This document shows, piece by piece, positions 34,169 through 44,160 of a stretch of DNA of 64,000 bases. Numbering within the stretch: position 1 is the stretch's first letter; every line of letters starts with the position of its first letter. Source of the stretch: Blautia sp. BIOML-A1 (lineage in GTDB: Bacteria; Bacillota; Clostridia; Lachnospirales; Lachnospiraceae); the NCBI RefSeq assembly GCF_009883055.1, contig NZ_WWVR01000013.1:1-64000 (forward strand). The letters are read 5' to 3'. The notes beneath the pieces are model-generated. The model saw only the letters and a list, made by a program, of their open reading frames with translations. It did no database searches and was not told the DNA's origin. The position numbers and the translations under genes were made by a program.

Positions 34169-35836
34169 TCATTCTATTTCGTTATCCATCCTCAGCACAA
34201 CATTTTCTGTTGTCGCATTATTGGACAGTGGATTTCTGTTTTCATAATCAAACAGGATCGCTTTTCCACCCGGAAAAACTTCTATATGTGCAGTTCTGGA
34301 TATCCTGTGTTCTTTTCTGTAAGCCCAGACTGCACTCTCATACGGTTTCTGGTCTGCTGCAAAGGAAGGTCGTTTCTTCAGCCGCTCTCTCAGATACAGA
34401 TCATACAGCATATACTGTGCCGCTGTTTCCGCATCGATCTGTGTCTCCTCCTTCAGAAACTCCAGCAGAATCTCATAACGACGCATTCTGGAATGTGAAA
34501 TCTCACTGTATCCTTTCTCTTCATAAAAAGTACCCAGCTTTTCATAAAATATAAAAGCATCCTCAAACTGCGGCACCAGATATTCCAGTGTATTCTGAAA
34601 CTGTCCGCTGTTATAGTAAACCTCTACCATGCTTTCTACCCGCTTAAGCTTCAGAATTTCTCTGTAAGAAAGCCAGTTTGTAGAAAGTACCTCGTATGGT
34701 TCTTTTTCTTTATGCAGGATTCCGTACTTCTGTGCTTCCCGTTCCATCAAAGACCCCTTCAGAACCTTAAGAAATCCCAGCTGAAGCTGATCCGGCTTCA
34801 TTCCGTAAACATCATTAAAAGAACGGTGGAACGTATCATAATCCTCATATGGAAGACCTGCGATAAGATCCAGATGCTGATGAATATTTCCAAAACTGTG
34901 GATCTTTGCGACAGACCTTTCCAGTTTCACGAGATCCATGTGCCTGTGGATTGCATGAATGGTGTCCGTATTTGTGGACTGCACGCCTATCTCAAGCTGG
35001 ATCAGCCCCGGACGCATTTTACTCATAAGCTGAATTTCTTCATCCCGAAGAAGATCTGCCGAAATTTCAAAATGGAAATTTGTCACTCCGTTATCATGCT
35101 CCAGAATGTATCTCCATATTTCCATCGCATGCTCATGCCTGCAGTTGAAGGTCCGGTCTACAAACTTGACCTGCGGCACTCTGTGATCCAGAAAAAACTG
35201 CAGTTCCCTTCTGACCAGCTCCAGATCACGAAATCTTAACTTCTTGTCAATAGAAGACAGACAATAACTGCAGGAAAACGGGCATCCTCTGCTGCTCTCA
35301 TAATAAATGATCTTGTTCTCAAAATCCTTAAGCTGCTCATATACAAAAGGAATTTCGCTTAAATCTGTCAATTCTCTCCAGCCATTATTGTGGATTTCTT
35401 CTCCGTCACGATAGACAATTCCCGGAATCTCGGCCAGAGATCCCTCCCCGTCCACGTAATAATGCACCAGCTCCAGAAATGTTTTTTCACCTTCTCCTGT
35501 CATAACTCCGGTCATCTGTGGTGTTTTTCTGAGGAAAGCCTCCGCATCAAAGGAAACCTCCGGTCCTCCAGCCCAGAATTTTGTTTCCGGAAGTATTTTG
35601 TGCAGATCACAGAGAAGATCCTTTACAAAAGAAATATTCCATATATAGCAGGAGAAGCAGACCACATCCGCTCCAGTCAGATAAATATCCTTCAAAATCT
35701 CATCTTTCGTCTGATTGATCGTATATTCTCTCAGAAGAATATGCTCCTGATAAGCAGACGCATATGCCCTGAGATCATATACAGCAAGATTTGAATGAAT
35801 ATATTTTGCATTACATGCTGCCAGTAATATTTTCAT
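34169..35836 (-). CDS. radical SAM protein with B12-binding-like domain and DUF4080
   Basis: A 555-residue enzyme. The N-terminal Rossmann-like region (MKILLAACNAKYIHSNLAVY, DVVCFSCYIWNISFV) has the fold of B12-binding domains but lacks an obvious D-x-H-x-x-G cobalamin motif. The radical SAM core carries the cluster ligands in YYESSRGCPFSCSYCLSS and QLEIGVQSTNTDTI. The C-terminal ~180 residues fit DUF4080. Such proteins are common in anaerobic Firmicutes and the substrate is unknown. Confidence 0.85.
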   Translation of the reverse strand: MKILLAACNAKYIHSNLAVYDLRAYASAYQEHILLREYTINQTKDEILKDIYLTGADVVCFSCYIWNISFVKDLLCDLHKILPETKFWAGGPEVSFDAEAFLRKTPQMTGVMTGEGEKTFLELVHYYVDGEGSLAEIPGIVYRDGEEIHNNGWRELTDLSEIPFVYEQLKDFENKIIYYESSRGCPFSCSYCLSSIDKKLRFRDLELVRRELQFFLDHRVPQVKFVDRTFNCRHEHAMEIWRYILEHDNGVTNFHFEISADLLRDEEIQLMSKMRPGLIQLEIGVQSTNTDTIHAIHRHMDLVKLERSVAKIHSFGNIHQHLDLIAGLPYEDYDTFHRSFNDVYGMKPDQLQLGFLKVLKGSLMEREAQKYGILHKEKEPYEVLSTNWLSYREILKLKRVESMVEVYYNSGQFQNTLEYLVPQFEDAFIFYEKLGTFYEEKGYSEISHSRMRRYEILLEFLKEETQIDAETAAQYMLYDLYLRERLKKRPSFAADQKPYESAVWAYRKEHRISRTAHIEVFPGGKAILFDYENRNPLSNNATTENVVLRMDNEIE

Positions 35837-35860
35837 AAATCTTATAAACCTTTCTGGACC

Positions 35861-36163
35861 TTATTTATCCAGAAGCTCCTTAATTGTTTCTTTTGGAGTC
35901 AGTCCGACCAGTCTCTCTGCTTCCTGACCATTTCGGAAGATCAGAAGTGTCGGAATACTCATAATACGGAATTTCTGCGCCAGCTCTGGTTCCTGGTCAA
36001 CGTCGATCTTGCCTACACAGTATCCCTCTTCTGCCAGTTCCTCAACGATCGGACCCTGACGCATACATGGTCCGCACCAGGTTGCCCAGAAATCCAGCAA
36101 CACTGGTTTCTCCGCCTTAAGAACTTCCTGTTCAAAATTCGCTGCTGTAATTGCTTTTGCCAT
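35861..36163 (-). CDS. trxA: thioredoxin
   Basis: A 100-residue thioredoxin with active site FWATWCGPCMRQGPIVEELA, KIDVDQEPELAQKFRIMSIP (cis-Pro loop) and TLLIFRNGQEAERLVG. It reduces cytosolic disulfides and is re-reduced by the flavoprotein encoded upstream. The start follows AGGAGGAATCATT. Confidence 0.95.
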   Translation of the reverse strand: MAKAITAANFEQEVLKAEKPVLLDFWATWCGPCMRQGPIVEELAEEGYCVGKIDVDQEPELAQKFRIMSIPTLLIFRNGQEAERLVGLTPKETIKELLDK

Positions 36164-36235
36164 AATGATTCCTCCTGTTATAAGCTCTGTCCTTTGACAG
36201 TACGCTCAGATATATGATTTCCGTTTGCCTGTTTT

Positions 36236-37138
36236 TTATGAAGATTTTTTACTGCGGACATACTTCCCTGCACTGATGGCGGCCATACTGCCTTCATAAA
36301 CCGCTTTTGATACCTGAAGAAGCCCTCCCGTACAGTCTCCCGCCGCAAAAAGTCCTGGAATGGTCGTTTCCATCTCTTCATTTATCTTAATGTTGCCCTT
36401 ATCGGTGATCTCCGCCCCCATCTGTCTGGCAATCTCTGTACTTCCTGCGGTACCAAGCGCTATAAAAACTCCATCTGCCGGATAAAACGACTTCACCTGT
36501 GTTTCTGCTTCCTGTACAGACGCATCACTCTGCATCAGAAGACCGGAAACCTTATCCTCGCCTTCAATTGCCTGAATCTTCATCGTATTAACTGAGATAG
36601 GATGTTCTCTGGAAAATTCCGGCTTCTTTCCATCTGTATAGATTGTCACATCCTGTGTGACATTCCGAAGCTGTTCTGCCTCATGAAGAGCAAAGTCCCC
36701 ATTTCCGACAACAGCAACTTCCTTGCCTCTGTAAAAGAATGCATCACAGACAGCACAATAGCTGACACCTCTCCCCTCAAATTCCCTGAGACCTGGAATC
36801 TTCGGAGCAGTTCGCTTCCCTCCTGTCGCCAGGATCACGCTGACCGTATCAAAATCTCCGGCTGTGGTCTTTACTGTAAAAGTATCAAAACCGCTGATTC
36901 CCAGCACCTCTGCCTCTATGACACGGACACCCAGGGCTTCTGCCTGAGCAAGTCCTCTCTCATAAAGCTCCCTGCCCGAAACTGGCTGTTCCAGGCCATA
37001 ATAATTCTCGATCTTCTCCGCCTTTTCCAGTGCTCCGATACCGTTATTTATCACAAGAGGATTCAGATTTCCTCTCGCCGCATACAGAGCAGCTGAAATT
37101 CCGGCGGGACCTGCACCGATGATCACTATATTTTCCAT
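36236..37138 (-). CDS. thioredoxin-reductase-like flavoprotein, NADPH motif not seen
   Basis: A 300-residue enzyme with FAD site IIGAGPAGISAALYAARGN, the redox pair in GVSYCAVCDAFFYRGKEV and the C-terminal FAD segment PGLFAAGDCTGGLLQVSKAVYEG. In the second dinucleotide domain it has VVGNGDFALHEAEQL, and where NADPH-dependent TrxB has H-R-R-x-x-x-R it reads IYTDGKKPEFSREHP. It may therefore use ferredoxin (like Clostridial FFTR) or another donor in place of NADPH. It lies upstream of trxA with a gap of about 70 bases, supporting thioredoxin as partner. Confidence 0.85.
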   Translation of the reverse strand: MENIVIIGAGPAGISAALYAARGNLNPLVINNGIGALEKAEKIENYYGLEQPVSGRELYERGLAQAEALGVRVIEAEVLGISGFDTFTVKTTAGDFDTVSVILATGGKRTAPKIPGLREFEGRGVSYCAVCDAFFYRGKEVAVVGNGDFALHEAEQLRNVTQDVTIYTDGKKPEFSREHPISVNTMKIQAIEGEDKVSGLLMQSDASVQEAETQVKSFYPADGVFIALGTAGSTEIARQMGAEITDKGNIKINEEMETTIPGLFAAGDCTGGLLQVSKAVYEGSMAAISAGKYVRSKKSS

Positions 37139-37241
37139 TTTATCACCTGCCTTTTTATTATTTTATAATATTACACCGGAAAGGAAATGTCCAGAATGTT
37201 TTCTATTCCTTGAAAAACCCCAAATTTTTTATGTATTTATT

Positions 37242-37271
37242 TTTACAATTATGTTATATTTATCTTATGAT
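37242..37271 (+). promoter_or_regulatory. promoter of the alcohol dehydrogenase leader
   Basis: TTTACA (37242-37247), 18 bases, TATGAT (37266-37271). Transcription would begin near 37278, giving a leader of about 95 bases. Confidence 0.5.
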
Positions 37272-37275
37272 GTCT

Positions 37276-37373
37276 TGGTCAGACTGAATGCACGCGAAAC
37301 CCGGGTGCATGATCCTGAGCTGATATCTGCAGATACGATATTTATTAAATTTATATAAGGAGTAACTATCATT
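37276..37373 (+). promoter_or_regulatory. structured 5' leader of the alcohol dehydrogenase gene
   Basis: The leader can form ATGCAC / GTGCAT (37287-37292 with 37305-37310) closed by GGTCAG / CTGA pairing outside it. A palindrome TATCTGCAGATA follows (37324-37335), then GGAG before the ATG. No riboswitch class known to me matches. It might sense a metabolite, bind a protein, or just be the transcript 5' hairpin. Confidence 0.35.
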
Positions 37374-38558
37374 ATGCGAAGCTTCGAATATTTTGCCCCC
37401 ACAAGGGTTATTTTTGGCAAAGATTCTCATTTACAGATTGGTGATATCCTGAAAGAAGAAGGCTGCCATAAAGTTCTGATCCATTACGGCGGTCACAGTG
37501 CCATCTCTTCCGGACTTCTTGATGAAATCAAAAAATGTCTTACCGATGCTGATATTGACTTTGTCACTCTGGGCGGTGTTGTTCCAAATCCCCGTCTTTC
37601 CAAAGTACGCGAAGGCATTGAACTCTGCCGGAAAGAGAATGTAGATTTTATTCTTGCCGTTGGCGGCGGAAGTGTCATCGATTCCGGCAAAGCAATCGGT
37701 TATGGTGTTGCGAATCCATGGACAGATGTCTGGAATTTCTTCCTCAAGACAGAGACTCCGACTGCCTGTCTTCCGATTGGTGTAATTCCTACCATTGCAG
37801 CTTCCGGAAGTGAAATGAGCGGTTCCTGTGTTATCACCAACGAAGAGGGCTGGCTCAAACGTGGAAGTACCAGAAGTGATCTTTGCCGTCCTAAATTCGC
37901 TCTGATGAATCCAAGGCTGACCTACAGTCTTCCTCAGTATCAGACCGAGAGCGGATGTGTCGACATTCTCATGCACACCATGGAACGCTATTTTGTCAAT
38001 ATCGAAACTATGGAGATTACCGACAGCATGAGTGAATCTCTGATGCAGACAGTGATCTATAACGCACGTATCCTTATGAAGGAGCCAGGCAACTACAACG
38101 CCCGTGCAGAGATCATGTGGGCCGGAAGTCTTTCTCATAACGGTCTGACCGGATGCGGCACCGGCGGCGGTGACTGGTCCTGTCATCAGCTTGAACATGA
38201 ACTTGGTGGTCTTTACGATGTCACCCACGGTGCCGGTCTTGCGGCTATCTGGGGAAGCTGGGCACGATATGTATACGACGTAAATCCGGAACGTTTTGCA
38301 CAGTTTGCAACAAATGTATTTGAAATCCCATGTGATCTTGATTTCAACAAAACCGCCCTGGCCGGAATCGAAGCAATGGAAAACTTTTTCCGTTCTATCC
38401 AGATGCCTACCAGCCTGCATGAACTTGGTCTTGATCTTAATGACCAGCAGATTCATGAGCTTGCTTTTAAATGTAGCTTTGAAGATACCCGTACCATTGG
38501 TGTATTTAAACAGTTAAACATGAAAGACATGGAAAAGATTTATTCCATGGCAAGATAA
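37374..38558 (+). CDS. iron-containing alcohol dehydrogenase
   Basis: A 394-residue group III alcohol dehydrogenase (butanol dehydrogenase-like). NAD(P) site FILAVGGGSVIDSGKAIGYG, then VIPTIAASGSEMSG, and the metal ligands in DILMHTMERYF, GLTGCGTGGGDWSCHQLEHELGG and VTHGAGLAAIWGSWARYV. It interconverts aldehydes and alcohols in fermentation; the preferred substrate is not visible. ATG 37374 follows AAGGAGTAACTATCATT. The leader is structured and a strong terminator follows. Confidence 0.93.
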   Translation: MRSFEYFAPTRVIFGKDSHLQIGDILKEEGCHKVLIHYGGHSAISSGLLDEIKKCLTDADIDFVTLGGVVPNPRLSKVREGIELCRKENVDFILAVGGGSVIDSGKAIGYGVANPWTDVWNFFLKTETPTACLPIGVIPTIAASGSEMSGSCVITNEEGWLKRGSTRSDLCRPKFALMNPRLTYSLPQYQTESGCVDILMHTMERYFVNIETMEITDSMSESLMQTVIYNARILMKEPGNYNARAEIMWAGSLSHNGLTGCGTGGGDWSCHQLEHELGGLYDVTHGAGLAAIWGSWARYVYDVNPERFAQFATNVFEIPCDLDFNKTALAGIEAMENFFRSIQMPTSLHELGLDLNDQQIHELAFKCSFEDTRTIGVFKQLNMKDMEKIYSMAR

Positions 38559-38567
38559 AACTCTTAC

Positions 38568-38615
38568 AAAAATCTCCGGCAGGATACAGCTTTTGCTGTT
38601 TCAGCCGGAGATTTT
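38568..38615. terminator. bidirectional terminator
   Basis: AAAATCTCCGGC pairs with GCCGGAGATTTT over 12 bp around a 24-base loop. A and T runs on the two sides allow function for the dehydrogenase gene (plus) and the 3D-domain gene (minus). Confidence 0.75.
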
Positions 38616-38620
38616 GTATT

Positions 38621-39697
38621 TTACTGGATAAGATAAACCTCTGTGTAATAAACGCCCTTGGACTCACCCTCTGCATGCGTTGCCACATAAATATCAATAC
38701 AGTTTGTCTTGATCGCACCACCACAGTCCTCTGCGACATAAACCTGTCCATTGATCACGACCTTGCTTCCATATGGTATCTGTGACGGGTCTACTGCGAT
38801 CGTGTGGTTTGTCACCGCTGTTACACCCGTAGAAGTGATTCCATTTGCATACGGTCCACAACAAATACTGCACGGACAGTAATGTGTGATCTTGAATACA
38901 CCAAGGTCTTTGAGTTTAGCATCAGAGGATGCTGCCACCGGTGTTCCGATCTGTACTCCATTCTGCTCGGTAACACTCTCATCTGTCTCCAGTGCATCTG
39001 CAAAGACTCCTTTACCGCTGCTTTTGTGAAGGGTTCCTGCATCTTTTTTCTTATCTATGGATGCCGAAGTATCTGTACTTTCCTGAGCATCTGCAACATC
39101 CAGGCAGCTGGTCGGGATATATCCCTCTTTTTCCGTTCCGTCTGCATTCTGATATTTGATCCTGCTCCAGACACCATTTACGGTTCCTGTACGCTTTACC
39201 TGATCCAGTTCCAGCACTTCGCCGACAACTTCTCCATCCTTCTTTCCCGGATAATCCAGAATGCTGCTGTCAGATGTTACTTCCACTTCTTCCTCATCTA
39301 CAGACAGAATCTGATTTTCGCTGTTCAGTGCCTGCGTCTGCATATATCCTATGACCTTTTCTCCTTCAGACTCTGCCTCCACCTTACTCCAGCCATTGTC
39401 ACAGATCGCCGTCTGTTCTACCTGGTCTCCCAGTGCTGCTGCCATAAGCTCCGCACTGCTGTCAGAGGGCATGGAATAAATACCTGCTATTCTGGCTGTC
39501 ACATAAAGTGTTTTCTTATCTGCTGTTACCTGAACCCTATTCCCCTTACCATCATCTGTCTCAAATGTCTGGACAGACTTATTTTCCTTCTGTGCCGTTT
39601 CCAGCACTGTATCATAATCCGGAACTTCGCCATAAACCAGAGATGCATGACATAACAGCACACTCCCCAGCAAAAGGGCCGTCGTTCTCTTCTTCAC
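38621..39697 (-). CDS. secreted 3D-domain protein (putative peptidoglycan-active) with SH3-like regions
   Basis: A 358-residue exported protein. The likely start is GTG 39697 (VKKRTTALLLGSVLLCHASL), preceded by GAAAGAGGTGAAAGATTC; the frame upstream runs into a repeat element and should be ignored. After a signal peptide come two SH3-like segments (TLYVTARIAGIYSMPS; EEEVEVTSDSSILDYPGKKD) and a C-terminal 3D domain: ITHYCPCSICCGPYANGITS, TIAVDPSQIPYGSKVVINGQ, AEDCGGAIKTNCIDIYV. The three Asp residues of 3D/MltA-type lytic transglycosylases are present, so cell-wall remodelling is likely. Confidence 0.85.
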   Translation of the reverse strand: MKKRTTALLLGSVLLCHASLVYGEVPDYDTVLETAQKENKSVQTFETDDGKGNRVQVTADKKTLYVTARIAGIYSMPSDSSAELMAAALGDQVEQTAICDNGWSKVEAESEGEKVIGYMQTQALNSENQILSVDEEEVEVTSDSSILDYPGKKDGEVVGEVLELDQVKRTGTVNGVWSRIKYQNADGTEKEGYIPTSCLDVADAQESTDTSASIDKKKDAGTLHKSSGKGVFADALETDESVTEQNGVQIGTPVAASSDAKLKDLGVFKITHYCPCSICCGPYANGITSTGVTAVTNHTIAVDPSQIPYGSKVVINGQVYVAEDCGGAIKTNCIDIYVATHAEGESKGVYYTEVYLIQ

Positions 39698-39720
39698 GAA
39701 TCTTTCACCTCTTTCTGTCA

Positions 39721-39883
39721 GTTTACTATATTTGTTACTGTTCACTCCGTTCGCAGTAACTTGGTCAAAATGCATTCCAAATCACCTTCGGTGATGGCAT
39801 TTTGCCCCGTATGTCTCGGGATTTTGCCATATTCATGGCAAAACACCTCGCGGGATATTACCTGTGAACAGTTTACTATATTT
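39721..39883. repeat. structured ~137-bp repeat, copy A, with 13-bp flanking direct repeats
   Basis: The body 39734-39870 (GTTACTGTTCAC ... CCTGTGAACA) is flanked by exact copies of GTTTACTATATTT (39721-39733 and 39871-39883), which look like a target-site duplication. Internal hairpins: GTTACTG/CAGTAAC type, ATCACC-TTC-GGTGAT, and TTTTGCCAT-ATTC-ATGGCAAAA (perfect in this copy). No gene is encoded. Copies B and C are near 42.5 and 52.7 kb in the same orientation. Confidence 0.8.
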
Positions 39884-40065
39884 CCAACTTTGAGCATCAC
39901 TGTCCTGTTTGATCCATATAGCACAATTCTATTTCTGTGAGTATTGTAGCACATGATATGTGCGATTTCAAATTTACACAAAGTTTTCACTCTTTTTTAA
40001 CAAAGCGTCCAAAATAGCACTGAAAAACTTTTTTTCAAATTTTTGAATTTTTTTCAAAAAAACAT

Positions 40066-40094
40066 TTGACAAATACAAATCTATCTGGTATAGT
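40066..40094 (+). promoter_or_regulatory. tRNA-Gly promoter
   Basis: TTGACA (40066-40071), 17 bases, TATAGT (40089-40094), about 50 bases before the tRNA. An AT-rich upstream tract would help as an UP element. Confidence 0.75.
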
Positions 40095-40142
40095 ATGTCT
40101 TGTCGCTGAGGAAAACAATTAAAACTTCCAAACAAGACATAT

Positions 40143-40215
40143 GCGATAGTGGCGTAGTTGGTAACGCGCGACCTTGCCAAGGTCGAGACCGCGGGTTCGA
40201 GCCCCGTCTATCGCT
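40143..40215 (+). tRNA. tRNA-Gly (anticodon GCC)
   Basis: A 73-base cloverleaf: acceptor GCGATAG/CTATCGC with discriminator T, anticodon loop TTGCCAA between CGACC and GGTCG (anticodon GCC at 40176-40178), and T-loop GGTTCGAGCC. The 3' CCA is not encoded. Confidence 0.97.
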
Positions 40216-40220
40216 CTTAA

Positions 40221-40249
40221 GAATCAGGAATCATTCCTGGTTCTTTTTT
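40221..40249 (+). terminator. tRNA-Gly terminator
   Basis: GAATCAGGAA-TCA-TTCCTGGTTC with one G-U pair, followed by TTTTTT. Confidence 0.85.
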
Positions 40250-40284
40250 GGTTATAAGAATATTTTCATCGTGATCTGATAAAG

Positions 40285-40338
40285 ACAAAAAGAGAAAGCT
40301 CCTCTTTTGTTTGTTCAGAAGCTTTCTCTCTCTTTTTA
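40285..40338 (-). terminator. terminator of the purine operon
   Basis: AGAGAAAGCT (40291-40300) and AGCTTTCTCT (40320-40329) form a 10-bp stem. On the minus strand TTTTTGTCTTT follows; on the plus strand there is a T-run too. Confidence 0.7.
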
Positions 40339-40355
40339 TCTTATATTTTATTTTC

Positions 40356-41540
40356 TTAGTGATGGAACAGTCTGATTCCTGTAAATGCCATCACCATTCC
40401 ATATTTGTTGCAGGTTTCGATCACTGCATCATCTCTCACAGAGCCACCCGGCTGTGCGATAAATTTCACACCGCTCTTATGTGCTCGTTCAATGTTATCA
40501 CTGAACGGGAAGAATGCGTCTGATCCAAGTGTTACATCTGTCATCTGGTCCAGCCATGCACGCTTCTCTTCTTTTGTGAATACTGCCGGTTTCTCAGTAA
40601 ATACATTCTCCCATGCTCCATCTGCCAGAACATCCATGTATTCTTCGCCAATGTAAACATCGATTGCGTTATCACGCTCTGCTCTGCTGATAGTATCTTT
40701 GAACGGAAGATTCAAAACCTGAGGACTCTGACGAAGGAACCAGTTATCAGCCTTCTGTCCTGCAAGTCTGGTGCAGTGTACACGGGACTGCTGTCCTGCT
40801 CCGACGCCGATTGCCTGTCCGTCTTTGACAAAGCATACAGAGTTGGACTGTGTATATTTCAGAATAATCAGAGAAACCTTAAGATCTCTCTTTGCTTCTT
40901 CTGTGAGTTCTTTATTCTCAGTCACAATGTTGGAGATCAGTTCATCATTGATTGCCAGTTCCTGGCGACCCTGCTCAAAGGTCACTCCATATACCTGTTT
41001 GTGCTCCAGTGGAGCCGGTACGTAATCCGGATCTATCTCGATCACATTGTAATTACCTTTTTTCTTCTGTCCAAGAATTTCCAGTGCTTCCTGTGTGTAT
41101 CCCGGTGCAATGACACCATCAGAAACCTCTCTCTTGATCAGCATTGCTGTGTCTTTATCGCAGACATCAGAAAGAGAAATAAAATCTCCAAAAGAGGACA
41201 TACGGTCTGCACCTCTGGCTCTTGCATACGCACAGGCAAGCGGAGAAAACTCTTTCCAGTTCATATCATCGACCCAGTAGATCTTTGCCAGTGTCTCATC
41301 AAGCGGAAGTCCTACTGCCGCACCTGCCGGTGAAACATGCTTGAAGGAAGTTGCTGCCGGAAGTCCTGTTGCTTTTTTGAGGTCGCGCACAAGCTGCCAG
41401 CCGTTAAATGCATCCAGGAAGTTGATATATCCTGGTTTTCCGGAATGAACCTTGATCGGAAGCTCACTTCCGTCCTCCATGTAAATTCTGGAAGGTTTCT
41501 GGTTTGGGTTACATCCGTATTTTAACTGTAATTCGTTCAT
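40356..41540 (-). CDS. AICAR formyltransferase, stand-alone
   Basis: A 394-residue enzyme that formylates AICAR with 10-formyl-THF. It corresponds to only the transformylase half of PurH: begins LQLKYGCNPNQKPSRIYMED, then GLPAATSFKHVSPAGAAVG (the K-H pair of the active site), ILKYTQSNSVCFVKDGQAIG, SDAFFPFSDNIERAHKSGVK and a C-terminal QPGGSVRDDAVI. The cyclohydrolase step is supplied by the separate gene just upstream (gap 19 bases). The pair is read from a ZTP riboswitch leader. Confidence 0.92.
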   Translation of the reverse strand: MNELQLKYGCNPNQKPSRIYMEDGSELPIKVHSGKPGYINFLDAFNGWQLVRDLKKATGLPAATSFKHVSPAGAAVGLPLDETLAKIYWVDDMNWKEFSPLACAYARARGADRMSSFGDFISLSDVCDKDTAMLIKREVSDGVIAPGYTQEALEILGQKKKGNYNVIEIDPDYVPAPLEHKQVYGVTFEQGRQELAINDELISNIVTENKELTEEAKRDLKVSLIILKYTQSNSVCFVKDGQAIGVGAGQQSRVHCTRLAGQKADNWFLRQSPQVLNLPFKDTISRAERDNAIDVYIGEEYMDVLADGAWENVFTEKPAVFTKEEKRAWLDQMTDVTLGSDAFFPFSDNIERAHKSGVKFIAQPGGSVRDDAVIETCNKYGMVMAFTGIRLFHH

Positions 41541-41559
41541 CTTATTCTTCCTCCGTCTC

Positions 41560-42273
41560 TTACTTATTCTTGTTTACAATCTTTGTTTCATAATTTCCTG
41601 TTGCAATGTCAATATAACGTACAAACAGAGAAACTTTATTCTCTTCGTTCAGGCTGTTCCACAGAAGCTCTGTAAAGGCCTCCATATCATTTGGAATATC
41701 CACAAGCTTCGGTTCTCCCTCAAAGCTTGGAAGCGGATTACCGTCGCATTTGTAGGTATGAATGAAACGGCCCTCTCCCGGAATTGCTTTCTCGTATGCA
41801 TAAGTATAACGGAGACATGCATCTGGATTTCCGTTGTTGCTCTTGAGAATTGACATTGCATAGCTGTATTCACCATTCTCAATATGCATAACACCGGAAA
41901 TTCTTGGTGTATAGTTCGGTCCGTCCGGCTCAAATTCACGTGTTCTTAAGGACTGCTCGAAGGTAAGCTGTTTGTCCATTCCCTCGTAGATTGTATCTGT
42001 CTGATCACCGTTTGTCACAATTGTCTTATTTCCCAGTACACGTACCGGAGCATAAATGATCAGGCTCGGATCTGTCAGTTTGGATGGATCAAATGCCTGT
42101 GTGCGAATTCCCTCTCCATCCTCAACAAATACTCGATTCCTGCTATTTTCACTTCTTCCCATGATAAAATAAGCTGTTACTGCCTTGGTTCCGTCTGCGG
42201 AACGTCCAATAATAATTCCTCTTCCCGGGTAGGAATTGTTTTTCAGTTCATTTTCCAGTGAAATTCTTTCCAT
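41560..42273 (-). CDS. purO: IMP cyclohydrolase, PurO-like
   Basis: A 237-residue protein starting at ATG 42273 after AAAGGAGAAGTGATC. It begins LENELKNNSYPGRGIIIGRS, followed by AVTAYFIMGRSENSRNRVF, GPNYTPRISGVMHIENGEY and MSILKSNNGNPDACLRYTYA, matching the IMP cyclohydrolase family first known from archaea (PurO) and found alone in many Clostridia. It closes FAICAR to IMP. Pairing with a transformylase-only protein confirms the split arrangement of the last two steps. Confidence 0.88.
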   Translation of the reverse strand: MERISLENELKNNSYPGRGIIIGRSADGTKAVTAYFIMGRSENSRNRVFVEDGEGIRTQAFDPSKLTDPSLIIYAPVRVLGNKTIVTNGDQTDTIYEGMDKQLTFEQSLRTREFEPDGPNYTPRISGVMHIENGEYSYAMSILKSNNGNPDACLRYTYAYEKAIPGEGRFIHTYKCDGNPLPSFEGEPKLVDIPNDMEAFTELLWNSLNEENKVSLFVRYIDIATGNYETKIVNKNK

Positions 42274-42332
42274 GATCACTTCTCCTTTTGGTAATTAATA
42301 GAATCGGATGTCGCCACCTCGATTTTAAATCG

Positions 42333-42440
42333 AAAAAACCGCCTGGGTAGTCTGCTTCCACAGGCTGCCCAGGCGGTCGGCACGTTTACTTACTGCACTC
42401 CCTGTAGGTACTCCTACTTCCGCCAGTCATGCAGTCGTTA
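42333..42440 (-). promoter_or_regulatory. ZTP (pfl) riboswitch with terminator
   Basis: Read on the minus strand, the 5' part contains GACTGGCGGAAGTAGGAG and the 3' part GTGCCGACCGCCTGGGCA, the hallmark halves of the ZTP/ZMP aptamer. CCGCCTGGGCAGCCTG then pairs with CAGACTACCCAGGCGG and runs into TTTTTT, a terminator at 42333-42376 that shares the aptamer's conserved CCGCCTGGGC strand. Ligand binding should release termination, so AICAR ribotide build-up turns on purO and the formyltransferase. Confidence 0.92.
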
Positions 42441-42448
42441 TAATCATC

Positions 42449-42604
42449 ATAATATACTGTTCACTCCGTTCACAGTAACCTGGTCAAAATGCATTCCCAA
42501 TCACCTTCGGTGATGGCATTTTGCCCTGTATGTCTCGGGATTTTGCCATATTCATGGTAAAACACCTCGCGGAATATTACCTGCGAACAATTACATAATA
42601 TACT
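42449..42604. repeat. structured repeat, copy B, with 10-bp flanking direct repeats
   Basis: Body 42459-42594, about 90% like copies A and C, flanked by exact ATAATATACT at 42449-42458 and 42595-42604. It sits between guaB and the ZTP leader, so it lies in or next to the promoter region of the purO operon. Confidence 0.8.
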
Positions 42605-42631
42605 AATTTATCAAATTACGCAAGAACAAAT

Positions 42632-44156
<1,525 letters not shown>

Positions 44157-44160
<4 letters not shown>

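Noticed and set aside
39697..39775. N-terminal extension of the 3D-domain protein (MHFDQVTANGVNSN)
   Set aside because: The same amino acids arise upstream of the ComM-like gene because both frames run into copies of the ~137-bp repeat. Better starts with ribosome-binding sites exist at 39697 and 52555.
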